DNA of 50,848 nucleotides from Saprospiraceae bacterium (GTDB taxonomy: Bacteria; Bacteroidota; Bacteroidia; Chitinophagales; Saprospiraceae): contig JANWVR010000031.1 in assembly GCA_025056735.1 (NCBI GenBank), positions 1-50,848 on the forward strand, in the 5' to 3' direction. The notes beneath the pieces are model-generated. The model ran no database searches. It saw only the letters and a list, made by a program, of their open reading frames with translations, and was not told where the DNA came from. Of the stretch, positions 7,801 through 15,291 are shown piece after piece. Numbering within the stretch: position 1 is the first letter of the stretch; every line of letters starts with the position of its first letter. A program made the position numbers and the translations under genes.

Positions 7801-8929
7801 GTTCAAGAGTTTTCTCATATAGGCGATATCGCCGATAAACGCGCGCGCCGATGTGCTCCAAGGCGCGGTTCATCAGGGTGTTGTTTTCTAATATCCAGGA
7901 GGCTTCGCCTTCGACAATCCCTCGTTGAACGGCTGCTTGATACGTACGCACATAAAAACACGTATCTATGCCCAGACGGCGATATTCTTTGAGCGTACCC
8001 AGCGCAATCACCCGGGCGGTGCGCACGCGCCGAAGCCCAAACAACAACCGAAAGATACCAAACGGGAACAAGCGGCCCCGCCTCAGTCGGATGAGGATCT
8101 CATTGATATTGGGAACCATGAGCGACACGCCAATCGTCTGGCCGTCTTTTTCCGCAAAGAAGACCAGTTTTGGGTCAATCACCGGGCGCAAATCCCGGGC
8201 TATCTGACGAATTTCGGCATCCGTCATCGGCACAAAGCCGGTATTCTCCGCCCATGAAGCGTTGTACACCGGCAAAAACTTATTCAGTTCCTCCTGAAAA
8301 TGCCGCATATTTATTTTCCGAATGACGATGCCTCGTTGTGCCAATCGCTCTTCCAGTTGCCGCGCCATTTCCATAACAGAGGCCGGCATGCCCTCCCGCG
8401 TCAACCAATAACACAGCAAATCTACGTGTTTAACAAAACCCAAACCCTCCAAAAGCGCAGCGTAATACGGCGCATTGTACGTCATCATCACCATGGGCGG
8501 CCGATCGAAGTTTTCTACCAGCAAGCCACACGTTTCATTGGTAGAGAAGTTGGCCGGCCCAATGACTTTTTTCACTCCTTGCTGGCGTAACCACTGTTCA
8601 GCGGCGTTGAGCAGTGCCGCGGCTGCACGTTCGTCGTTCATCACGTCAAAAAAGCCAAAGAAGCCCTCCCGGCGCCCAGTAAAGGCAATATGGTTGCGGT
8701 TCAGGATGGCTGCAATGCGACCCATAGGCCGCCCATTATCAAAGGCCATGAAGTACTCCGCCGTCGAATGCAGGAAAAAAGGCGACTTCTTCGGGTTGAG
8801 CAAGGCCTCTTGCTCCATGTAGAGCATGGGCACGTAGTTGGGATCGCCGACGTACAGGTCGTGCGGGAAATCAATAAAGGCGCGCAGTTGCCGGCGGCTG
8901 GCCGGGTCTATCCGCTCTACACGTATCAT
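7787..8929 (-). CDS. GNAT-fold acyltransferase, candidate bacterial ceramide synthase
   Basis: A 380-residue protein of the acyl-CoA N-acyltransferase (GNAT-like) superfamily. It has two GNAT-like halves: an N-terminal region with FFGFFDVMND and GPANFSTNETCGLLVENFD, and a C-terminal region with an acetyltransferase-like core (LVFFAEKDGQTIGVSLMVP, then LGTLKEYRRLGID). There is no transmembrane segment and no similarity to eukaryotic LASS/TLC ceramide synthases. In Caulobacter the N-acylation step of ceramide synthesis was assigned to a GNAT-type protein (bCerS), which I recall rather than checked. The gene is translationally coupled to serine palmitoyltransferase (ATGA, 8926-8929) and overlaps the desaturase gene, so an N-acyltransferase acting on the long-chain base is the natural reading. 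The exact substrate is inference. Confidence 0.78.
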   Translation of the reverse strand: MIRVERIDPASRRQLRAFIDFPHDLYVGDPNYVPMLYMEQEALLNPKKSPFFLHSTAEYFMAFDNGRPMGRIAAILNRNHIAFTGRREGFFGFFDVMNDERAAAALLNAAEQWLRQQGVKKVIGPANFSTNETCGLLVENFDRPPMVMMTYNAPYYAALLEGLGFVKHVDLLCYWLTREGMPASVMEMARQLEERLAQRGIVIRKINMRHFQEELNKFLPVYNASWAENTGFVPMTDAEIRQIARDLRPVIDPKLVFFAEKDGQTIGVSLMVPNINEILIRLRRGRLFPFGIFRLLFGLRRVRTARVIALGTLKEYRRLGIDTCFYVRTYQAAVQRGIVEGEASWILENNTLMNRALEHIGARVYRRYRLYEKTLEHGAS

Positions 8930-10152
8930 ACCACCGTCGCCTCTACTTCGTCCATCTGTCTGTCTAAGATGCCCAAGCCTTTGGCGTGGCGATAGAGGAT
9001 GTCCACTGCGCGCTCAATTTGCTCAAACGTGTGGGTAGCCATCAGCGAGAACCGGATGAGCGACTCCTCGCTGGGCACCGCCGGCGACACTACCGGGTTG
9101 ATGAACACCCCATCGTCAAAAGCCAGCCTCGATAGCATGAAGGTTTTCATATTATTGCGCACATAAAGCGGAATAATTGGCGATTGCGTGTTCCCAATCT
9201 CGAAGCCGGCTTCGCGGAAAAGCTTCATCGAGTAGTGCGTGTTTTCCCACAGGCGGTCAATGCGCTCGGGTTCCTCTTTCAAAATTTCCAAAGCAGCCAG
9301 CACGCTGGCAGCGGCAGCAGGCGTCATGCTGGCGCTGAAAATGAGCGAACGCGAGTGGTGCTTCAAGTATTCAATCACCGAATGCGAGGAGGCGATAAAC
9401 CCACCTAACGACGCTAACGATTTGCTAAACGTGCCAATCTGGATGTCCACCGCGTCGTGCAGGCCAAAATGCGAGCCCGTGCCGATGCCCAACTCCCCGA
9501 TGACGCCGATGGAATGCGCGTCGTCGCATACTACAACGCAATTATACTGACGGGCAATACGCACAATGTCAGGCAGCGGTGCAATGTCGCCCTCCATGCT
9601 GAAAATGCCGTCCACAACGATAAACTTCAAGGCCTCTTCAGGCGCCCGAGCGGCTAAGCGCTCTAAGTCCATCATGTCGTTGTGGCTGAATTTCTGTATT
9701 TTATTGGTGAAGCAAAGCCGCGTAGCATCAATAATAGAGGCATGCACGCGCTCGTCAATGAAGATGTAGTCGTGTCGGCCCACTAAAGGCGATAGGGCGC
9801 CTAAGTTGGCCTGAAAGCCCGTGCTGTACAACAGCACTGCCTCGCGCTTCAGGTACTCCGCCAACGCCTCTTCTAATTCGATGTGGATACTGAGCGTGCC
9901 GTTCAGGAAACGCGAGCCAGCGCATCCGCTGCCGTAGCGATCTACCGCTGCCTTTGCTGCCTCCTTAATCCGCGGGTGGTTGGTCAGGCCCAGATACGAG
10001 TTCGAGCCAAACATCAAAACCGGCTTGCCGCCAATAAGCACCTCAGTATCCTGTTCCGACTGGATGACGCGGAAATACGGATATACTCCTGCCTGCCGGG
10101 TTTCCTCAGCTGCAGTATAAGACTCCGTTCGAGCGCGTAGGACTGGATTCAT
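8926..10152 (-). CDS. spt: Serine palmitoyltransferase (alpha-oxoamine synthase family)
   Basis: A 408-residue PLP enzyme that condenses L-serine with a long acyl thioester to 3-ketosphinganine, the entry step of sphingolipid synthesis; bacterial forms are soluble homodimers. The PLP lysine is Lys244 in GTFSKSLASLGGFI, the sequence pattern of serine palmitoyltransferases rather than the GTLGKA type of 2-amino-3-ketobutyrate ligase or BioF. Other family marks are NSYLGL near residue 51, GSGCAGSRFLNGT at 74-86 and the PLP-binding CDDAHSIG at 209-216. Length is normal for the bacterial enzyme. It starts inside the stop of the upstream hydroxylase gene (ATGA, 10149-10152) and its own stop overlaps the next start, so stoichiometry with its neighbours is probably set by coupled translation. 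Confidence 0.94.
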   Translation of the reverse strand: MNPVLRARTESYTAAEETRQAGVYPYFRVIQSEQDTEVLIGGKPVLMFGSNSYLGLTNHPRIKEAAKAAVDRYGSGCAGSRFLNGTLSIHIELEEALAEYLKREAVLLYSTGFQANLGALSPLVGRHDYIFIDERVHASIIDATRLCFTNKIQKFSHNDMMDLERLAARAPEEALKFIVVDGIFSMEGDIAPLPDIVRIARQYNCVVVCDDAHSIGVIGELGIGTGSHFGLHDAVDIQIGTFSKSLASLGGFIASSHSVIEYLKHHSRSLIFSASMTPAAAASVLAALEILKEEPERIDRLWENTHYSMKLFREAGFEIGNTQSPIIPLYVRNNMKTFMLSRLAFDDGVFINPVVSPAVPSEESLIRFSLMATHTFEQIERAVDILYRHAKGLGILDRQMDEVEATVV

Positions 10153-10838
10153 AACGATATTTTTCGTTTAAAAAATGAAGTGAAAAACGGGAAAATCCCC
10201 ATCGAATTGGATGGCGATTTTTTCCTCAACACAAAGGTAGTTTTAAAAACAAAATCCCACAACGGACTGCTGACTCCAAAACCTTTATCAGGTTGCTGGA
10301 AATGATGTAGCATGTGGTGTTGCTTCAGACGCTGCCATAGAGGATGCTTCCAGTGCAGGTGATGTATGGCATAATGGGCCATATCGTAGCCTAAATAGCC
10401 CAACAAAAAGCCGGCGAAAAAAGGATAGACAGAGGGCACGCCCAACAGCCACCGAAATAAATTAAAGAATAACACTGCTAACGGAAGGCTCACCACTGGC
10501 GGCATCACTAAGCGCAACCGGTCGTTCGGATAGTCGTGATGCACCCCGTGGAGAATAAAATGAATTCGAGCCCCCCAGCGACCCGGCGGCGTCCAATGAA
10601 AAAGAAAGCGATGCAGCGTATACTCCGCAAACGTCCATGCTAATAAACCTCCTATCAGCCAACCCACCGACGGCCATCGAGCTTCCGATAGCCATAACAA
10701 CCAGCCGACAACCGGCAAGTATAACACCAACGGTACACTGAAATGCACTTTAGACAGTGCCTCCATCCAGTCCTTCTCAAACATGCGAACCGAGTTTTCG
10801 CTACTCGAGACGAATAGCTGCTGACGTGTTCCGTTCAT
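10149..10838 (-). CDS. Fatty acid 2-hydroxylase-like membrane di-iron protein (FA2H/Scs7 type, no cytochrome b5 domain)
   Basis: A 229-residue member of the fatty acid hydroxylase/sterol desaturase superfamily with about four membrane segments. The histidine clusters follow the FA2H/Scs7p layout: HRFLFH at 76-81, HFILHGVHH at 93-101, HYAIHH at 155-160 and HHMLHH at 174-179. The text around them is also FA2H-like: FAEYTLHRFLFHW, LHGVHHDYPND, GYLGYDMAHY and GFGVSSPLWDFVF. FA2H adds the 2-hydroxyl to the N-acyl chain of ceramides. The N-terminal cytochrome b5 domain of the animal and yeast enzymes is absent, so electrons must come from a separate carrier. It is the first gene of the ceramide operon and is coupled to spt by an ATGA overlap. 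Carotenoid hydroxylase is a less likely alternative because of context. Confidence 0.87.
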   Translation of the reverse strand: MNGTRQQLFVSSSENSVRMFEKDWMEALSKVHFSVPLVLYLPVVGWLLWLSEARWPSVGWLIGGLLAWTFAEYTLHRFLFHWTPPGRWGARIHFILHGVHHDYPNDRLRLVMPPVVSLPLAVLFFNLFRWLLGVPSVYPFFAGFLLGYLGYDMAHYAIHHLHWKHPLWQRLKQHHMLHHFQQPDKGFGVSSPLWDFVFKTTFVLRKKSPSNSMGIFPFFTSFFKRKISL

Positions 10839-11043
10839 TCCTAAAGACTTTTAACTGGTGATTGTCCTAAACCAACGATACTCCAGAACCCCTCTCACGG
10901 CAACAACTACCCACGCAATCGCTTGCAGCCGTCAAGGGAGGAAGAGGAGAATGGGCAAACTCAATAAGCGAGACCTTTAAGTGGCTTGATTTTGTAAAGT
11001 CTTTTGTCTTAGAGCACGCCGGATTAAATACAAAATACGTCTG

Positions 11044-11051
11044 CAAAGTTA
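11044..11051 (-). promoter_or_regulatory. -7 box for the ceramide operon
   Basis: Minus-strand TAACTTTG, an exact match to TAnnTTTG, in the 243-bp gap between recR and the hydroxylase gene. The predicted start near 11040 leaves a leader of about 200 nt, long for this genome, in which I found no recognisable riboswitch. No clear -33 element was seen. Confidence 0.5.
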
Positions 11052-11081
11052 CGGCGCCTTCAGACATATGCCATCAGGCTA

Positions 11082-11687
11082 TCATTTTGAATACGGCAAC
11101 CGCGCCAGGATGGAACGCGCCAGCGTAATTTCGTCGGCATATTCCAATTGGCCGCCAAAGGCTACTCCTCGCGCAATAGCGCTGACCAATACGCCCGAGG
11201 GTGCTAGCTGCCGTGAAAGATAAAAGGCCGTCGTTTCGCCTTCGATGGTCGGGCTAATAGCCATGATAACCTCTTTGATTTCGCCTTCCGACACGCGCTG
11301 AAGCAGAGACGTTATGTTGAGCTGGTCCGGCCCGACTCCTTCCATCGGCGAAATAATGCCGCCCAGCACGTGGTAAAGCCCGCGATACTGGCCCGTGTCC
11401 TCGATGGCCATCAAGTCCCGAATATTTTCCACCACACATACCAAGGCCCGGTCGCGCCGAGGATCGGCGCAAATGCGGCACACTTCAGCATCCGAAAGAT
11501 TGTGGCAGATACGGCATTCCCGAATGCCCGCGCGCATAGCCAGCAGAGCTGCTGCAAAGCGCTCCGTCGTCGCCGGCTCCTGCTTGAGCAAATGCAGCAC
11601 CAAGCGCAGCGCCGTCTTGCGCCCAATACCGGGCAGGCTGGCAAACGCCTCAACGGCTTTCTCGATGAGCTGAGAGGAGAAATTCAT
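11082..11687 (-). CDS. recR: Recombination mediator RecR
   Basis: A 201-residue protein that works with RecO (and RecF) to load RecA on gapped DNA coated with SSB. It has the N-terminal helix-hairpin-helix (SLPGIGRKTALRL, about 17-29), a four-cysteine zinc finger at Cys58, 61, 70 and 73, and a Toprim domain starting with VCVVENIRDLMAIE. The length matches the family. The open frame reaches 11795, but the extra N-terminus is proline/arginine/glycine-rich and unlike RecR; ATG at 11687 fits. A perfect -7 box ends only 8 nt before this ATG, implying a very short leader. Confidence 0.96.
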   Translation of the reverse strand: MNFSSQLIEKAVEAFASLPGIGRKTALRLVLHLLKQEPATTERFAAALLAMRAGIRECRICHNLSDAEVCRICADPRRDRALVCVVENIRDLMAIEDTGQYRGLYHVLGGIISPMEGVGPDQLNITSLLQRVSEGEIKEVIMAISPTIEGETTAFYLSRQLAPSGVLVSAIARGVAFGGQLEYADEITLARSILARLPYSK

Positions 11688-11695
11688 ACGGTTGG

Positions 11696-11703
11696 CAAAG
11701 GTA
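11696..11703 (-). promoter_or_regulatory. -7 box immediately upstream of recR
   Basis: Minus-strand TACCTTTG, exact match to TAnnTTTG, ending 8 nt before the recR ATG. With the start point about 4 nt past the final G, the leader would be about 5 nt, nearly leaderless. Confidence 0.6.
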
Positions 11704-11820
11704 CGCCGCCAGCGCCCTCCCCAAACCTTCCCTTTGCGCTTACCTCCTACAAGAAAAAAGAACGGCGGCCCTCCTCTTACAGGGGGCCGCCGCATGGAAA
11801 ACTACCCTGTCATGTCCTGT

Positions 11821-12669
11821 CTATTTCTTAAGCGGAATGCTCAGCACCGGAATGTCCGAATGGTTGGCCATATCTTCCGTCAGGCTACCAAAGAGCAGGT
11901 GCGAAAGCCCTTGCCGCTGGTGTGTGCCCATTGCAATGATGTCCGCTTGCCGTTCGTGAGCTACTTCCAGAATGGCCAACTCTTCGTTGAATGTATTGCC
12001 CCCAATAAGCACCGAGCAGCGCTGCAGCCCGGCTTCCCTCGTCATCTCGTGGGCCTTTTTCTCGATCGCATGGTTGTTGACCAGCCCCAGCGGGTCGTTC
12101 AAATACAAAACCCAAACGTCAAATAAAAAATACGCCTGCCACTCTGCTAACCATTCAAATACCCGCGCCTGATCGGGTCGAAGCGTACTGGGAACCACCA
12201 CCGTTTTCCAGTGAAATGCCCGTGTGCTCTCAGGTACCGCCAGCACTGCACATGGCGCCGTGCGAATGACTTTCTCTGTATTGGAGCCCAGGAAAAACTC
12301 TACTGCCCCTGTAGCGCCTTTTGTGCCCATCACCACCAGATCTACTGCGTCTTCCTCGGCAATACGTCGGATGGCTTGATGCAAAAAACCCTCCTCTACC
12401 GCACTTTCGAAGGGCACTTCCGCAAAGCCTTCCGTCTCCGATAGCTCCTTTTTTAGCGCATGCAACGCCTCCGCTGCATTCTCCCGATAACCCTCCAAAT
12501 CAAATGCCTGCGGCACACTGTAATCGGGCAATGGCGGTGTATAGGCAATAGCCGTATTAACATGGAGCAGCGTTACTCGCGCTTTCGTCTCGCGTGCGAT
12601 AATAGCCGCTACTCGTGCGGCATGTCTGGCATTTGCCGAAAAGTCGGTCGGAACGAGAATTTTTTTCAT
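11821..12669 (-). CDS. Tandem-domain universal stress protein
   Basis: A 282-residue cytoplasmic protein with two UspA domains. The first starts MKKILVPTDFSANA and ends with the nucleotide-binding pattern GTKGATGAVEFFLGSNTEKVI, fitting the ATP-binding G-2X-G-9X-G-S/T rule. The second domain has only a degenerate version (GTHQRQGLSHLLFGSL), so probably one site binds ATP. Such proteins modulate stress survival; the target is unknown here. The open frame extends to 12717, but ATG at 12669 gives the normal UspA N-terminus. A -7-like box lies 17 nt upstream. It stands between recR and truA with no sign of a functional link. Confidence 0.9.
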   Translation of the reverse strand: MKKILVPTDFSANARHAARVAAIIARETKARVTLLHVNTAIAYTPPLPDYSVPQAFDLEGYRENAAEALHALKKELSETEGFAEVPFESAVEEGFLHQAIRRIAEEDAVDLVVMGTKGATGAVEFFLGSNTEKVIRTAPCAVLAVPESTRAFHWKTVVVPSTLRPDQARVFEWLAEWQAYFLFDVWVLYLNDPLGLVNNHAIEKKAHEMTREAGLQRCSVLIGGNTFNEELAILEVAHERQADIIAMGTHQRQGLSHLLFGSLTEDMANHSDIPVLSIPLKK

Positions 12670-12685
12670 AGATATAAAAGTGAAA

Positions 12686-12693
12686 CAAAGGTG
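12686..12693 (-). promoter_or_regulatory. -7-like box for the universal stress gene
   Basis: Minus-strand CACCTTTG, one mismatch from TACCTTTG, ending 16 nt before the ATG at 12669. The same variant stands before folC. Confidence 0.42.
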
Positions 12694-12748
12694 CTCAGCG
12701 TCCTTTGCTCGCTTCAATGATGTCGGTCAGAAACTCGCATGAGTGATA

Positions 12749-13498
12749 TCAGAGTACGGGATAAGGATACCGGACATCCGTGAGGGCCAGCCCTTGTGCC
12801 GGTGCGCTCAGAACCTTGGGCAGCGGCTTCTGCTCCTCCAGCGCCTGCTGCACAGCCTCGAACGAAAGCGTTCCGTGCCCTACGGCCATGCAGGTTCCTA
12901 CAATGAGGCGCACCATGCCGCGCAAAAAGCGATTCGCCGCAATGTGGAACACCAGCATACTACCGTCGGATAGACGCTCCCAGCGCGCAAAACGTACGAC
13001 ACACCGGTAATGGTCGTTGCCTCCCTCGGTTTTACAAAAGGGCAGAAAAGCCTCGTATTGAGGCAGCAAATCGGCCACGGCCTGGAGTACACCTATGTTT
13101 ATATGGGCTGCGCGTGGGTGCAGCCATGCTGTTTCTACGGCGAAAGGGTCTTTTCGCAGCGCGATGTGATAATGGTAATGCCGCTCTATGGCATCGTAGC
13201 GTGCATGGGCCTCCGGAGGCATGGCCTTCACGGTATAAACCGCGATATCCTCAGGCAGTATGCCGTTGATGTTTTGCAAAAACGTCGCCGGCAGGTCGCC
13301 GTTGGCATCAAAATGAGCCACATAGTAGCGTGCGTGCACCCCGGCATCCGTCCGCCCACAGCCTACCACTTCGATGGGCTGGCGCAACAACACCGACAGC
13401 GCCTTCTCCAACACCTCCTGTACGCTGAGCGCGTTGGGCTGACGCTGCCAGCCCGCGTAACGAGTGCCGCGATAGGCCATAGAAAGAAAATAGCGCAT
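12749..13498 (-). CDS. truA: tRNA pseudouridine(38-40) synthase TruA
   Basis: A 249-residue enzyme that isomerises uridines 38-40 in the tRNA anticodon stem-loop. The catalytic aspartate is Asp51 in GCGRTDAGVHA, and the N-terminus MRYFLSMAYRGTRYAGWQRQPNALSVQE matches the family (start motif split here across residues 1-28). FRYQMVR-type RNA-binding residues appear as NRFLRGMVRLIVG. The open frame begins at 13534, but ATG at 13498 gives the conserved N-terminus. Confidence 0.95.
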   Translation of the reverse strand: MRYFLSMAYRGTRYAGWQRQPNALSVQEVLEKALSVLLRQPIEVVGCGRTDAGVHARYYVAHFDANGDLPATFLQNINGILPEDIAVYTVKAMPPEAHARYDAIERHYHYHIALRKDPFAVETAWLHPRAAHINIGVLQAVADLLPQYEAFLPFCKTEGGNDHYRCVVRFARWERLSDGSMLVFHIAANRFLRGMVRLIVGTCMAVGHGTLSFEAVQQALEEQKPLPKVLSAPAQGLALTDVRYPYPVL

Positions 13499-13811
13499 AT
13501 GCCACTCCACAAACGGCGTCCCGACGCGCCGCACGCAAAGATGGCGGTTAACTCCAGAAAGACAGCGTCAACCCATCAATAAGAAACCTCAGACGCTGCT
13601 GCACGGCTCAATTCGGTATCCTGGAAAACGTGCCCTCAAAGTCATCGCACTCCATCACTAACGCCCGCACGACAGACGCAAAGTACGCTTTTGGTTTTTA
13701 TCCGCTTCTCCACTCATAGAAAAATGAAGGCAGATGGGCGAGTACTTGTGTGTGGCACAATTGGAACACAGGAGTACCCACTAGAACGTCAGCAGAAGCC
13801 CTATCCTGGCC
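13499..13811. other. Intergenic stretch without a supported gene
   Basis: About 310 bp between truA and the tRNA-Lys terminator. I see no ORF with family character, no exact -7 box directed at truA and no repeat. The truA promoter should lie here but is not recognisable. Confidence 0.5.
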
Positions 13812-13857
13812 AAAAAACATTGGCCCTCGCAAGCCAGACGCTCAAGAGGGCCAATGT
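13812..13857 (-). terminator. Intrinsic terminator of tRNA-Lys
   Basis: A perfect 12-bp inverted repeat: left arm 13817-13828 (ACATTGGCCCTC), right arm 13846-13857, with a 17-nt loop. On the minus strand it is followed by a run of six T (13812-13817, sharing one base with the arm). It lies 8 bp beyond the tRNA 3' end. Confidence 0.88.
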
Positions 13858-13864
13858 ATCACTG

Positions 13865-13937
13865 TGATCCCGATGGGACTCGAACCCATGACACCTTGAT
13901 TAAAAGTCAAGTGCTCTACCGCCTGAGCTACGGGATC
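13865..13937 (-). tRNA. tRNA-Lys (anticodon TTT)
   Basis: A 73-nt cloverleaf. Acceptor arms GATCCCG and CGGGATC pair fully and are followed by discriminator A. The D arm contains GCTCAG and the T arm GGGTTCGAGTCCC. The anticodon loop CTTTTAA is closed by stem TTGA/TCAA, giving anticodon TTT. No CCA is encoded. It has its own promoter box and terminator, so it is a single-gene unit. Confidence 0.97.
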
Positions 13938-13952
13938 TGCCAAAAGCGGCTG

Positions 13953-13960
13953 CAAAGGTA
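13953..13960 (-). promoter_or_regulatory. -7 box for tRNA-Lys
   Basis: Minus-strand TACCTTTG, exact match to TAnnTTTG, ending 16 nt before the mature tRNA 5' end; predicted leader about 12 nt. Confidence 0.65.
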
Positions 13961-14139
13961 AAACCGCGTGAGCATGCATCCGCGTTTTATCCCAAAAAAA
14001 ATTTGGAACATTGCGGCGCAAAGGGCGGCATGGCCAGATTTTTTATTTTTTGTTTAAACAGCACGCCTATTGCCAGAGTTCACTGTGCTGCGCTTTGATT
14101 GTTTTTTAAAAAAAAGCCCTCAACGCCGCTGCAAAAAAC

Positions 14140-14147
14140 GACCTTTG
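14140..14147 (+). promoter_or_regulatory. Possible -7 box for rbfA-nadD
   Basis: GACCTTTG, one mismatch from TACCTTTG, about 60 nt before the rbfA ATG at 14210, in an AT-rich 270-bp gap shared with the divergent tRNA promoter. Confidence 0.35.
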
Positions 14148-14209
14148 CCCTTGAAGCCACTCACATTCTTTCACCGCTCCGAAAGAGGAGCACAAAAGTA
14201 CCCTGGCGT

Positions 14210-14587
14210 ATGGAATCGAAACGACAAAAACAGGTAGGTGAACTGATCCGACGGCATTTCAGCATGATTCTGATGGAAGAAGGTAATTTGATTTATGGAC
14301 GCGACAAATTGGTAACGGTAACCAACGTCAGGATGACACCCGATCTCTTGGTCGCTAAAGTTTACATTAGCGTTTACGGCGTTGAAAACAAGCAAGAGGT
14401 CATCTTAGAAATGGAAGAACACATGGCTCGGCTGCGCCACGTTTTGGGCAATCGTATTGGCAAGAGCCTTCGCCGCGTGCCGCAATTAGCCTTTTTTCTG
14501 GACGATACGGTGGACGAAATGTACCGCGTAGAGGCCCTTCTTAATCGCGTCCAGCAAGAGGACAGCAATTTGAAGTCTTCATCGTAG
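14210..14587 (+). CDS. rbfA: 30S ribosome-binding factor RbfA
   Basis: A 125-residue protein that assists late 16S rRNA maturation of the 30S subunit. It shows the KH-like fold pattern of RbfA: SKRQKQVGELIRRHFSMIL at the N-terminus, VTVTNVRMTPDLLVAKVYISV in the middle and LRRVPQLAFFLDDTVDEMYRVEALL at the C-terminus (motifs quoted in pieces). The frame is open from 14099, but the upstream codons are not RbfA-like and ATG at 14210 gives the family N-terminus. nadD follows after 9 bp, so the two are probably co-transcribed. Confidence 0.94.
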   Translation: MESKRQKQVGELIRRHFSMILMEEGNLIYGRDKLVTVTNVRMTPDLLVAKVYISVYGVENKQEVILEMEEHMARLRHVLGNRIGKSLRRVPQLAFFLDDTVDEMYRVEALLNRVQQEDSNLKSSS

Positions 14588-14596
14588 GCACTGGCT

Positions 14597-15169
14597 ATGA
14601 AGATCGGGCTGTTTTTTGGCTCCTTCAACCCTGTCCACATCGGCCACTTGATTATCGCCAATTACATGGCTACCCAAACCGACTTAGACAGGGTTTGGTT
14701 GGTCGTCAGCCCGCAGAATCCGTTTAAACCTAAGGCCTCTTTAGCACGCGACCACGACCGCCTGCATTTGGTACGGCTCGGCATCGGTGACAACCCCTTG
14801 CTCGAAGCCTCCAGTGTCGAATTTGGCTTGCCTCGGCCCTCCTACACGGTGGATACGTTGGCGTATTTGTGGGAAAAGTATCCGGAGCGCGAGTTTGCCC
14901 TCATCATGGGTGGCGACAACTTAGCCACCCTGCCTCTGTGGAAAAACTACGAAATACTGCTCGAACGCTGCGACATTTACGTCTATCGCCGCCCTGCTAC
15001 CGATGTCGGTCCCTTGGCTCAGCACCCGCGCGTGCGCATCTGCCCGGCTCCGCTGCTCGACATTTCCTCTACCTACATCCGCGAGTGCTTGCGCAACGGC
15101 CGATCGGTGCGCTACTTGGTGCCCGATGCGGTGCTGGAGTACTTAGAGAACAGCAACCTGTATCGCTGA
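14597..15169 (+). CDS. nadD: Nicotinate-nucleotide adenylyltransferase
   Basis: A 190-residue enzyme that joins nicotinate mononucleotide and ATP to deamido-NAD, the penultimate step of NAD synthesis. The nucleotidyltransferase motif is [10 protein letters not shown] (residues 8-17, with His14 and His17), and the C-terminal signature is [22 protein letters not shown] near residue 37 is the usual NaMN-binding loop. It follows rbfA by 9 bp. Confidence 0.96.
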   Translation: MKIGLFFGSFNPVHIGHLIIANYMATQTDLDRVWLVVSPQNPFKPKASLARDHDRLHLVRLGIGDNPLLEASSVEFGLPRPSYTVDTLAYLWEKYPEREFALIMGGDNLATLPLWKNYEILLERCDIYVYRRPATDVGPLAQHPRVRICPAPLLDISSTYIRECLRNGRSVRYLVPDAVLEYLENSNLYR

Positions 15170-15235
15170 GCAGCCGTTGGCAACCTGTTGGATGGCCTTC
15201 GGGTTATCCCACTGGAATGGCCGCGCGCCAGAGTG

Positions 15236-15243
15236 TACCTTTG
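15236..15243 (+). promoter_or_regulatory. -7 box for the glutaryl-CoA dehydrogenase gene
   Basis: TACCTTTG, exact match to TAnnTTTG, about 45 nt before the predicted leader end and 49 bp before the ATG at 15292. Confidence 0.62.
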
Positions 15244-15291
15244 CGCCATTCAGACCAGTCTCTTCTCCTTTTTTATAAAATATCCGCTGAA

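Noticed and set aside
8926-10152. Reading the PLP enzyme as BioF or 2-amino-3-ketobutyrate ligase
   Set aside because: The lysine motif GTFSKSLASLGGFI is of the serine palmitoyltransferase type and the neighbours are sphingolipid genes.
10867-11067. Minus-strand 66-codon frame upstream of the hydroxylase gene
   Set aside because: Composition looks random, it covers the probable promoter and leader of the ceramide operon, and no family is recognised.
14869-15291. N-terminal extension of gcdH
   Set aside because: It overlaps nadD in another frame, is not dehydrogenase-like, and lies upstream of the promoter box at 15236.
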